A stretch of DNA of 64,000 bases, taken from positions 546,649,879-546,713,878 of the forward strand of contig OY856413.1 of the NCBI GenBank assembly GCA_963693085.1. The letters run 5' to 3'. A model generated the notes under the pieces. It did no database searches. It was not told the DNA's origin and saw nothing but the letters and a program-made list of their open reading frames with translations. The stretch is from Alisma plantago-aquatica. Its lineage: Eukaryota; Streptophyta; Magnoliopsida; Alismatales; Alismataceae. Below are positions 35,001-45,534 of the stretch, in pieces; within the stretch, counting starts at the first letter, position 1, and every line of letters starts with the position of its first letter. The translations under genes and the position numbers were made by a program.

Positions 35001-35577
35001 GCATTTTTTTTTAAATTTATTTACTTCTTATGAGAATCAGTTTTAATTAGGGCTCATACACATATTGATGTCTAACACCTAAATGAATATCTAGTTAGTG
35101 TATTTTCCTAGTATCGTGAAAGATTCTCAATCGTGTGTATCAAATGGGATTCTTATATATATTCAGATCTTAATGTTATAAATGGAAGACTCGAATGTTA
35201 TAAAATCCCATCAAAGTAGGTAGAAACAACTTATATATATTCAAATCTTAATAATTCCATGAAGTGCACATTATCTTACTCAGGAAAAGTATGTGTATAA
35301 TGTAGGATTAGTTCCATATAATGGTTCTATTTTAGTAAGCACCTAGAAACCCGTCCAAGATTTACTCATTAGGAGCATTTCCTCATTTGTTCTCTAAGTA
35401 CATTTGTAGACTTCTTTTCAAGCTATCATGTCTACCACAATAAAGTTGGTTATGACAAGAAATAAAAGGTTAACTGATGTTATACAACTTTTTCTAAAAA
35501 TATATAACATCGTTATATGTACTTACACTTTGTTATTACTAATATTGTGCAGTCTCTGTCCACCCATAACAGTCACT
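35001..35577 (+). other. CACTA intron-like region before the B3 ORF
   Basis: AT-rich. Near its end a TACTAAT branch-point consensus lies about 12 bases before an AG at 35551-35552 with a TTGTGCAG context, suggesting a 3' splice site 25 bases upstream of the ATG at 35578. Confidence 0.45.
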
Positions 35578-36054
35578 ATGAACTGGGCCTCTATGTCAAT
35601 GTTAACGTTCCCTATTGAAGAACAATTAGACATCATCCTAGATGATCGTTCCTTAAACCAATTGGTCATACCCAAACATTGGCGTTTTCTAAAAGGAAGA
35701 CACTACATGCCTGGTAAAGTGACCCTAACTTTTGGTAATTATTCACATGTTATCGAGGTTGAGTATGATTTGGCGGGAAATCTTATATCAAAATCCGGTT
35801 GGCGTGATTGGATTGGAGAGTTGCATGTGGTCCGTTGGAACAGGCTTTTTCTCCGTCCAGTTGGCGATAATTCCATCAAAGTTTGGATAACCAACAGCAA
35901 CTGCGAGACCCCCGATCATCTTCTGCGGTATGAGCGCACGGCGTCGCATATCAGCTCGGACAAATCTGAATCTGAGGCCCCTGTCAGTTCAGATTCGTCT
36001 AAATACAGTGAGGAGCTTCGTGATACAGCTTCATCATCAAAAAGAAGTTACTGA
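35578..36054 (+). CDS. CACTA-borne protein with B3-like DNA-binding domain
   Basis: A 158-codon ORF. I start it at the ATG at 35578 because the open frame upstream looks intronic (branch point and AG just before it). Residues about 23-105 fit a plant B3 domain: LVIPKHW at the start, KVTL, a V-x-V strand, the turn SGWRDWI (73-79) and a closing KVWI strand. The C-terminus is Ser/Glu-rich and disordered (SSDKSESEAPVSSDSS). B3 domains bind DNA in plant regulators such as ARF, RAV and REM proteins. ARF B3 domains prefer TGTCGG, the half site of this element's subterminal repeats. Inference: it could serve as the repeat-binding partner of the transposase, like TNPA in En/Spm. Alternatively it is a captured host fragment without a role. 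Confidence 0.65.
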   Translation: MNWASMSMLTFPIEEQLDIILDDRSLNQLVIPKHWRFLKGRHYMPGKVTLTFGNYSHVIEVEYDLAGNLISKSGWRDWIGELHVVRWNRLFLRPVGDNSIKVWITNSNCETPDHLLRYERTASHISSDKSESEAPVSSDSSKYSEELRDTASSSKRSY

Positions 36055-36864
36055 TACATGCAGGATCATGTTGGTGTAGTATTTAGTTGTCTATCTATCT
36101 AGACTCGTCTGTAGTAATAGTTTTTTTAATTATGCGCATGTTTAGGGGTACACCAACCCCTTTGTTTAGTTATTGTTATAACTGAAGTGTGTGTTCCCAT
36201 GAATGGAACTGAAAGTTGCTACATGAATGCTTATAACTGAAGTGTGTGTTCCCATGAATGTTCCCATTTGCATGATTACACTACTATTTTCTCATATTGT
36301 TTAGTCTATTTTAATATGACATACTTGCTTATATCTTGCTTAATGATGAACTGTAATGCACACATGTGACATGCTTGGAATGTAAATGATGAACTTTTCC
36401 CTAAATTGCCAATCATGCTTTTAAAGACATCAATAATCACCCTAAATTGAAGAACTAGGATTTTAGGTATAAGAATGACAATACATTATTTGTTGGCCTA
36501 GAAACCCGTCCAAGATTTACTCATTAGGAGTAAATCTTGGATAGTCCCCGGTTTGGGACTGTTCTTGACCACCTAATCTCTCTTAGGATGTAAGTGTATA
36601 ATGTGTATTGGGTTTTCAAGAAAATTTTGGCAGCATTTCCCCGTTTGTTCTCTAAGTACATATGTACTTGGAAAACAGCGGGGAAATGCTGCCGAAATTT
36701 TCTTGAAAACCCAATACACATTATACACTTACTAGTGAGATTAGGTGTTCAAGAATGGATAGGTGGTACACATTTATTATATATAATAATGACATCACAT
36801 GTATTTGTTAACCCTAGACCCTAATCTTGTCCTAATATATACTTGTTTTCTCTTTGATCATAGA
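36055..36864 (+). other. CACTA spacer between B3 ORF and transposase
   Basis: AT-rich and intron-like, ending CATAG just before the transposase ATG. It repeats a 34-base block of 35342-35375 at 36497-36530 and contains the palindrome at 36562-36755. Confidence 0.6.
36562..36755. repeat. Near-perfect palindrome with about 95-100 base arms
   Basis: The left arm 36562-36661 is the inverted complement of 36662-36755 with few mismatches and one short indel. There is no loop (centre AGTACATATGTACT). A second small hairpin with 13-base arms lies just upstream at 36510-36540. Confidence 0.9.
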
Positions 36865-39800
36865 ATGGATAGATCATGGATGTCCATTCGCAATCGCTGC
36901 ACCCCAGAGTTTATTTCTGGTCTTCACCAGTTCATTAAATTTGCCGAGGAACATAGGAAACAACCTGGAGATAGGTTCTACTGTCCATGTAGACATTGCG
37001 GTAACAACTTGAAAGTCAACACTGGTGACGAAATCATGACTCATGTCATGTGCAACGGGATTATACAAGGCTATACAGAATGGCACTGGCATGGAGAGAT
37101 TTCAAACCCGAAACCAGTGGATGTCGATAGCAGTGCTTGTATGGAAGAAGAAATTGCCTACGATGACGTAGATGTGAATGAACCAGTTCCAGTAGACATC
37201 GTTGATGCGATGCTGGATAGTTGTGGGGTAGAGCACACCGATCCACCTCCCATTTTTAGAAACATTGTGCATGATGCTGAGATGTCGTTATACACAGGTT
37301 GTACTAAGTTTATGAAGCTTAACGCTGTGTTGAGATTATATAAGTTGAAAGCTAACAATAGATGGAGCGACAAAAGCTTCACGTCATTGCTGTCTTTGTT
37401 GAAAGAAATGCTTCCTGAAGGAAACGAGCTGCCAATCTCAACATACCAGGTAAAGAAATTGTTGTGCCCAATGGGAATGGATGCCAAGAAGATACACACA
37501 TGCCCTAATGATTGTGTATTATTTCAAAAGGACTATGCAGATTTGAAAGATTGTCCAAAATGTGGTGCGTCACGGTATAAATTGACGACTTCGGGGGAGT
37601 CCAAAACTGGTTCTCCTGCCAAGGTGATGTGGTATCTACCGATAATATCACGGTTTCAACGCTTGTTTGCCAATCCGATAGATGTGAAGAATTTGAGGTG
37701 GCATGCAGATGTTAAGAAAATTAATGATGGGATCCTATGACATGCGTCTGATTCCCCACAGTGGAAGAAGATTGATGTATTGTACCCTGAATTTGGTGAA
37801 GAAGTCAGGAATCTAAGACTTGGGCTTTGTACAGACGGGATGAATCCGTACGGGACATTGAGCAGCCAACATAGCACTTGGCCAGTCATGCTTGTTATAT
37901 ACAATCTTCCTCCCTGTCTGTGTATGAAAAATAAGTACGTAATGCTGTCGTTGTTGATATCGGGCCCTAAACAACTTGGAAATGACATCGATGTTTATCT
38001 TGAACCTCTGATTGATGACTTAAAGAAACTCTGGGGTGAAGGTGTGATGACCTATGATGCTTCACGAAGAGAGACATTTCGTTTGCATGCTATGTTGTTT
38101 TGCACTATTAATGACTTTCCAGCATATGGGAATTTGTCTGGATATAGTGTCAAAGGAGCTAAAGCGTGTCCTATATGTGAAGAGAACACTGATTCAACAA
38201 GACTAAAATATGGTGGTAAGAATGTATATCTCGGTCATCGAAGGTTTCTTCCAAAATTCCATCCGTATCGTAGGAAGCGCAAAGCATTCAATGGATTGAA
38301 TGAGGAACGCAGTGCACCTAAACCTATACCAGGGGAGGTTGTTTATGAAAGAATAAAAGACTTTGTCAATGAATTTGGTAAGAGATCACAAGGTACTACA
38401 CGGAGTGACAATTCTTCATTCAAGAAGAAGTCAATATTTTGGGATCTTCCTTATTGGAGTTCTTTGACAATCAGACATTGTATCGATGTAATGCACGTTG
38501 AGAAAAATGTCTGTGATAGCATCATTGGTACTTTGTTAAATATACCAGGTAAGACTAAAGATGGGATAAAATCCAGACTGGACCTACGTGAAATGGGAAT
38601 AAGGTCAGAATTAACAGAAATACGTGAAATGGGTAGTAAAAGAACATACTTACCTCCCGCATGTTACACGTTGTCTAGAAAAGAGAAGAAAGCTTTTTGT
38701 GAATGCTTGATAAATGTTAAGGTGCCAAATGGTTACTCATCCAACATCCGTAGATTGGTATCAATGAAAGATCTGAAGTTGATAGGACTTAAATCTCATG
38801 ATTGTCACACTCTAATGCAACAAATATTGCCCGTGGCAATTCGATCTATATTGCCGAAGCATGTAAGGTTTGCAATCACCAGACTTTGTTTCTTTTTCAA
38901 CAGTCTCTGCAGCAAAGTTATTGACCCTGAGACTCTCGATAATTTGCAAAGAGAAGTGATTGTTACCCTATGTCAGCTTGAGATGTATTTCCCTCCTTCG
39001 TTCTTTGATATCATGGTACATCTTGTTGTCCACTTGACTAGGGAAGTGAAAATCTTGGGCCCGGCTTTCTCGCATTGGATGTATCCCTTTGAACGATACA
39101 TGAGCGTTTTTAAAGGTGATGTTCGAAACTGTTATCGGCCTGAAGGGAGTATTATTGAAGGTTATGTGGCGAGAGAGGTTATGGATTTCTGCAATGACTT
39201 TCTCAGTGGTAATGACACTCCTGATAATGACAAGAATATTGACAAGCTATTTGGCAAAGGAATTTTGGGATCACGTGTGAAAGTAATCAGCCGTGAGCAG
39301 TTGGAACAAGGTCATTTGTATATTTTACACAACATGGACGAAGTGAACGTTTATATCGAGGAACATACCAATTTCATCAAAAGACAATATCCTCGAGCCA
39401 ATACAATGTGGCTTGCTAGAGAGCATAACAAGACTTTTATTAAGTGGTTTGAAGATAAAGTCTTACATCAACTATCTCAAACACCAGATGATATTACTGA
39501 AATTATCAAATGCCTCGCCTTTAAACCAAAGTTGACTGTTATGTCTTATGAAGGGTATGACATTAATGGATTCACATATTACACAAAGTGTCAAGATGAT
39601 AAGAGTGTCGTCCAAAACAGTGGGGTCACCCTTCAAGCATCGACTATGTTTTTTTGCAAGTGCAAAGGATAAGAGTCCACGTGAAGCTAAAATGTCATAT
39701 TACGGTGTCATTGAAGAGATATGGGAATTTGACTACATAGATTTCAGAATTCCGCTCTTCAAATGTAATTGGGTTGATAACACCAAAGGAGTTATAGTGG

Positions 39801-40114
39801 ATGAATTGGGTTTCACTTTAGTGAACTATGAAAAGATTGGCGAGAAGGCTGAACCATTCATATTGGCATCACAGGCGAAACAAGTATTTTATATCGATGA
39901 TCCTGCAAATGATAAATGGTCGGTTGTTCTTCATGGTAAAAGACAGTTCATTGAAGATCCTATAGATGAAGAAGAGTACTATGATAAATATGATGACTCC
40001 AGTCCATTCTCAGTTGGGTTGCCAACTCCAGAAAATATTGAAGCTAATGATGACTTATATGTGCACGGAGATCACAATGAAGGATTGTTAATGGATAAAA
40101 GATCACAATTTTAG
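36865..40114 (+). pseudogene. CACTA TNP2-type transposase, one nonsense and one frameshift
   Basis: It starts MDRSWMSIRNR, the transposase-associated N-terminal domain, which includes the Cys-rich CPCRHCGNN, just after a splice-acceptor-like TAG. The TNP2 core follows: LLCPMGMDAKKIHTCPNDC, CPKCGASRY, LGLCTDGMNPYG with a catalytic-type Asp, HCIDVMHVEKNVCDSIIGT, then the DUF4218 and DUF4216 regions (FPPSFFDIMVHLVVHL; YYGVIEEIWEFDY). Two lesions are visible. A TGA at 37738-37740 in the same frame interrupts it where the family has Arg before HA-DSP. A T7 run at 39649-39655 shifts the frame so that the last part is read one frame over (to 40114). Otherwise it spans about 1080 codons. The enzyme cuts and joins the ends of the element. 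Confidence 0.92.
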
Positions 40115-40483
40115 AGGCATGCATGTTTATATTTTTTTATTGAAGCTAAATATTTACTTTTTTAATATCAATATCATTTTCTGATTTGATGTTTCATTAT
40201 CTTCTAGTTAATACAAATGCTAAACATTGTGGGAGAGTGCTAAAGAACTATAGGACCAATCTCACCCGAGATTACATACGCGATGCTGAGAGTAGGTTCT
40301 TGATCTATTCCAATTCTAGACATTGATCAGTATTTCACTAACTCTACACTAATAATTTTTGTTTGTATTCTCTTTGAAAAATAAATATAGGAAGAAGGCT
40401 ATGCAGGACGGACATGACATAGCTATGCAGGATATGCAGGAAGAAGCCCCAATGAAGTGCAGCACACATAAGTGGTTCAGATT

Positions 40484-40902
40484 CATATAACAACATGACA
40501 GACTAACACATATATAGTGCATAACAACAACAGCTCCGAATTTACATACAACACTAACTTAGTACATATATAGTGGACTAAGGTGACGATACCACCTGCT
40601 AAAACAGGTTACCGACTACATGTTACGACTGGGAGGTCGTGATTCAGCAACGTATGCATTAGCAGGAGGACAAACAGATCACCATATGAGGACAAACATA
40701 TGGTGATCTGTTTGTCCTCCTGCTAATGCATACTGTTGCTGATTCATGACCTCCCAGTCGTAACATGTAGTTGTCGGTAATCTGTTTTACCAGGTGGGAT
40801 CGTCACCTTATAAGTCCCACTATATATGTACTAAGCTAGTGTTGTATGTAAATTCGACACTGCTCTTGTTATGTACTATATATGTGTTAGTCTGTCATGT
40901 TG
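40484..40902. repeat. Large hairpin with about 200 base arms
   Basis: The left arm 40484-40688 and right arm 40697-40902 are inverted copies at roughly 93% by eye, with an 8-base loop. The stem top is GATCACCATATG. It lies after the transposase, where a transcript could fold into long double-stranded RNA. Confidence 0.92.
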
Positions 40903-41411
40903 TATGGACATCGATTGTATTGCTCATGTATTATATAGTCTCATTTGATAATATGAAATATATCAATCTTATTTATAGCTCATTAATTATATATATACAT
41001 CATTCTCTTTACAGGTGTTTAAAGCTGACCCCACTACAGGAACGGACTTACCAGATGTACATGCTCCCTATACGATGGGAGAATTAAATGAAGTAAGAGA
41101 AGAATGGGCAACAACTATACAAATAGTGGGGATTTTGTAAATGAATTTCTGAATTATAATATGTGTGAATGTTTCTACATGTCTAGATGTTTCTACATGT
41201 GTCTGAGTGAAAATGAATGAAAGTGTTGGTTACTATATGAATGTTTCTACATGTGTGAATGTGAATGAATGGAACTACAGATTGCTAGCTACATGAATGT
41301 TTCAAAATGTGTGAAAATAAAATGGAACTGCATGTTGTATTGCTAAATGCATGTGTGAATATTTTTGTTGTTAAATTTGCAGGTTTGTGGCCTGTTTCAA
41401 TGGATGTCGTA
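40903..41411 (+). other. CACTA 3' region with short degenerate repeats
   Basis: Repeats of GAATGTTTCTACATGTGTGA occur between 41160 and 41330. I see no gene. Confidence 0.5.
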
Positions 41412-41445
41412 AAACCTGCAGTTCAGTTAACTGAACTGCAGGTTT
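41412..41445. repeat. Perfect 34-bp palindrome
   Basis: Two 17-base arms without loop, centred on GTTAAC, with outer sequence AAACCTGCAG. Confidence 0.92.
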
Positions 41446-41492
41446 CTCATCCTGCGACCAGCCACAACAAGTCTGCAAAAAAAAAACAATAG

Positions 41493-41952
41493 GCGTCGGT
41501 TATTTAGATATAACCGACGCCTATTTCATGTGGCGCGAACATATATGGTGTCGGTTTCTTAATACAAACCGACACTGATAGTGCCTAAGCCGGCGCCAAT
41601 AACAGGCGTCGGTAATTGTAAACAACCGACACATAACTTTACAGTGTCGGTTATTTAAATGTAACCGACACATATTCTTTTGGCGCGAAGACATATTTCG
41701 TCGGTTGTTGGCTTATAACCGACACTAATAGCGCCCAAGATGGCGCCCTTTCTGTGGCGCGAAGGGTTTGGGCGTCGGTTTCTTATCTAATAACCGACGC
41801 CTATAGTCCCCTGATGGCGCGTTTTCGGTCGCGTGCTAAGAGTTTGGGTGTCGGTTCTGGAACCGACGCGTAATAGGTGACATTTTAGTGTCGCCCACAT
41901 AGGCATCGCTCGGAAACCGACACTAAAGGCCATAAATAACTGACACTAAAGG
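41493..41952. repeat. CACTA right subterminal palindrome array
   Basis: About eight units of GTCGG ... CCGAC with 8-15 base spacers, mostly 13-15. GGCGC motifs lie between units, unlike the left array. Confidence 0.9.
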
Positions 41953-41956
41953 TAGG

Positions 41957-41969
41957 TTCTGTAGTAGTG
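41957..41969 (-). repeat. CACTA right terminal inverted repeat
   Basis: TTCTGTAGTAGTG is the complement of the left end and is followed by ATC. Confidence 0.92.
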
Positions 41970-41972
41970 ATC

Positions 41973-42279
41973 ATACACACTGAATACTTCAAATTCTAAA
42001 GTCATTAACATAATATGATCCATTTTTGCTTGTGTTTATGCCTAAGAATGGGTCACCTGCTGAGAGCTGTGGAGGAAATTATAATCATCCACTCATTGGC
42101 AGAGATAGAACTTTTGGTTAATCAAACCGGTGTAGTTGGTCAACTGGTAGACTGGTCAGGTCTAACAGGTTGGACCGGCCATCTGACTGGTTGGACCGGT
42201 ATTATCGGGTTTTATACAATAACTGAACCGGAAGGAGTGTCGGTTCAAGGTCTGACCGGTCGGACCAGATTTTAATAAT
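41973..42279. mobile_element. Right part of the ACCGGTT-rich inverted-repeat element
   Basis: It continues the element that starts at 33930, with many GACCGGT/ACCGGTT motifs and an end that is an inverted match to the left end. Confidence 0.55.
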
Positions 42280-43963
42280 ACCCGTAAGAAGACTACGCCA
42301 CACATATATAGCTCTCACTATGATAGTACATATAACTCTATAAGAATACACAAACTTAAATAGTACTTCAAAAAAATAAAGATAAATATTATATATATCT
42401 CCATGACCTTCTATATATATTAGGACAATGATCAATCTATTTAAAAAAATTAAAAGTAATATTCATTGGAATAACTTCCACCGTCATTCATATAGTTTTA
42501 TTTGAATACAAAAGTATCGGTTTGTAATTATAAAATATAAAATGAAAAAATGTATCAAGACCTTTCTATACTCCAGCACCGACGCCCTATTAAAACAAAA
42601 GACTATCTATAACGAAGTTACTAAAAGTTAAACGTAATACGTCCTACACTCTTTTTTATATAATATATATTAAAATACAAAGACTATATTGTAATTAAAA
42701 AAATGTTTTACTAAAAAATTGTAAAAAATATTGAACAAAAAGAAAATCATTCCCAAGCCTTCTTCTGTAGTATATTCTCATAAAAATTTAAAACGTTCAC
42801 GTATATGTAACATGACATTTGGAAATAAACTATATATCCTTACCTATATGATCCTTAAGGATAACATGTAAGCATTTGTTCACCTAATTTTGTTTGTAAT
42901 CAAGTGTGTTTCTACTTGTGTATATGAATAAAAAAGGCTTACTCACAACATATTATTTTGAACTTTTTATTTTTCTTAAATCATAAAAAAAATATAACAT
43001 TGGAAATGGTACATCAAAAGTCTGATTGGTGTTTGTAACTTGTAAGGAAATATTGGATGTTAAATTCCTCCGTGATTAGGTTCATGTAAGTTCAAAACTA
43101 GATTTTCCTGGTTTTTCTTAAACTTTTGAGAATATAAATGGAGTCCGATTATGGACTTCCGCTACAACTTATCCTGAAAACAACTTGTGCTCGGTCCCAA
43201 CTACTCCTTTCTTGCTTCTTCTCCCCGTTCAAACGGTGACTATCGTTCTTCTCTTGTCTCTCATCAAGCAATTGCAGCAATGACATGAGACTAACAAACG
43301 AAAAAAGGGGTAACAAATCGGATTGGGCAACTGCACGAGACGAAAGAATGACAGAAGGGATAGTGGATCGGATCAGAGGGTTTTGGCACGACACACGTTG
43401 CCTCCCACTTCATCATCCTGCTTGTGGCTGGGAAAAGGACCATCCATTGTTACAAATATTGTATTCGGCATATTAATTTGCACACATAAAGGATCTCTAT
43501 TTTAATTAGAAACTACTTAATACTACCAAGACTGGGTACTCAACATCTTTCGATATTTATTGGATTCTTTATCTATTCATGAATAACTTGTGACTATCTT
43601 CCACGATTTGAGTGCTTGGACATTTGACATCTTTAGATTTTTTTCAATGTTATTAGGAAACTTCTACTATTAGGTGTCGTTATATGATCCTAATATTATG
43701 TGATTTTGTTTGAATTTAGTGACATATGCAATGCCACATAGCATAGCTTTTATTTTGAGGATTTTCTCAGATCACAGCAGATCAATAATTGGAATTCATA
43801 TTTTGATAAAAAAAAGAAATTCCCAACCAATCATGTGGAACTTCTCGGAACATAATTTAAGTTCACTAAAAATGAGTCCCTAGAAAATTGAAAGTACACC
43901 AAACCAATTGAAGCCTAAATAATCATAGTCCTGTTCAAAATGCCACCACAACACCTCTTTTTG
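42280..43963. other. Anonymous AT-rich DNA
   Basis: I see no gene, RNA or clear repeat here. The overlapping open frames at 43149-43505 have no recognisable domain. Confidence 0.5.
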
Positions 43964-44604
43964 TATACTTAAATATCATCAGATGAGGCAAGCTTTAGGA
44001 AAATGATATAGAGCCCAGTTATGAGCCCAGAAACTGGACCCAGTTTGTTTGCATCCCCCAAATCGTATTACGCAAGCCTCGCATCTCCCGAGACACAACC
44101 CACTTGCCAACTTGCCAGTTTGTCCCGCTCTTTGCCCACACGTCTCCGTGCTAGGCGACGATGCTTCTCCAATTTGATTTATCTCCCGACCCCCCCCCCC
44201 ATTTCGACAGAGAAGAAGCTATTCTCTTCCTGACCATATCATCACCGAAGGGATCGACGGGAATAGCGTCTGAGCTTTGGGTTGGTGATGATACCATCCC
44301 AAAGGACAGACACAACGACAATGGTGATAGAATCAAGCGATGCGGCATCAGACAAGCAAGGCTCACCGAAACAAACCTACCTTGGTACGCCATACTCGGC
44401 ACAACAAACATCTCTGGTGGCAGAAAAGCAGGAGCCGGTAGAACAGACTGGAGATCGTCCGGAGAATACAACAAAAGGAAGAAAGGTAGGTTTCTTGTTC
44501 TACTACACAAGTTGTTTATCGCCAGGCAAGTACCCCCAGTAACTCTAATATGGTGTTTTTTTGTAGTGCAATTTGCATTTGACAATTTTCAGTTCATTTT
44601 CTAA
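43964..44604. other. Open region of unknown nature
   Basis: Both strands stay open for about 145 codons here (44161-44604 plus, 44151-44585 minus). A third frame, 44282-44542, encodes a polar Thr/Gln/Glu-rich peptide that meets a possible donor GTAGGT after KGRK. I recognise no family. It may be a 5' exon of a decayed DNA transposon, but nothing proves it. Confidence 0.2.
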
Positions 44605-44796
44605 TGAGTTGTATGCCCTCTAGTAAATGTAATGTTTGATCAGGAAGCAATGGTTGGTTCTCCACTAAACAAACTCACACCCGTTTGAGATGTAAGCAAC
44701 AGAGCATTACAACTCTATAATCTCTTCATTAACAGAAACTAAAAATCACAAAGAAATATGTGATCCGAGCAGGAACATAACCACATCCCAGATACG

Positions 44797-45380
44797 ATAT
44801 GGCTGTTATCAATTCTCATTTTGTAACCAAACATGATTATCGAGAAGTTATGTGACATATGCATAAAAACCTATTTTGTTACCACCAAATAATGATCCAA
44901 GTAAATCATAATGCTATTCCATTTGGTTGTTACTCAGACATTACAAATTTTTCTCCAACATAGTTAACCACTTGATAACAGTCTCTTGTGACAACCACTC
45001 TCCCCCCACAGTATGTTACACAATGAAAACACGTTGTTGTGTGTTACTCTCAACCAAATTTGATTGTTATCCAAAAAATAACATAACGACATCCAAAACA
45101 CGCTATGGTTGTTATCTGAACAATAACATAGAGCGCGCAACCAAACATGCTTATCGAGAAGTTATGAAACAGCTGTACATAAAACTGATTTGTTACCAAC
45201 AAATTCAGAATCCAAGTACACCGTAATGTTCATCCATTTGGTCATTACACATAAATATCTAATTCTCCTCCAACATCCAAAACCACATGATAACAATCTC
45301 CTTTGACAACACCCACAGTTTGTTACATAATGAAAAACAATTTGTTATGGGTTACTCTTCCACCAGTCTTGATTGTTATC
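44797..45380. repeat. Tandem duplication of about 300 bp, GTTATC/GTTAC-rich
   Basis: Copy 1 (about 44797-45080) and copy 2 (about 45103-45380) share the order: ATGGTTGTTATC, AACCAAACATG, TTATCGAGAAGTTATG, TTTGTTACCA, CCATTTGGT, then a TTGACAACAC-like block. Divergence is substantial. The motif density recalls subterminal regions of DNA transposons. Confidence 0.75.
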
Positions 45381-45534
45381 TAAGTACTAATTACCCCCCA
45401 CCCCTAGTCATTTGTTATAGTGTGTGTTATACCAACCACTTAATAACTAACTATTGTGATAACAACTTTGCATTCAGTTTATTTTGTGACGTGACACATT
45501 TGTTACAGTTAACAATATATGTTGTGTTAGTTGA

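Larger units (their letters stand above)
34161..41969 (+). mobile_element. CACTA DNA transposon (7809 bp)
   Basis: Terminal inverted repeats start CACTACTACAGAA on both ends, flanked by the 3-bp duplication ATC. Subterminal arrays consist of palindromes TGTCGGTT-n-AACCGACA (seven on the left, about eight on the right). Inside, in one direction, lie a GC-rich leader, a small B3-like gene, a TNP2-type transposase and three strong palindromes. The general plan, with two products possibly made by alternative splicing from one leader, recalls En/Spm tnpA and tnpD. The transposase has one premature stop and one frameshift, so the copy is probably non-autonomous now but recently active. Confidence 0.95.

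Noticed and set aside
35428..35577. N-terminal extension of the B3 ORF with a hydrophobic stretch (TYTLLLLILC)
   Set aside because: It reads like intron sequence: a TACTAAT branch point and an AG directly precede the B3 part, so a transmembrane B3 protein is unlikely.
43149..43505. Three overlapping open frames of 60-81 codons
   Set aside because: Overlapping on both strands, no domain, no conserved context.
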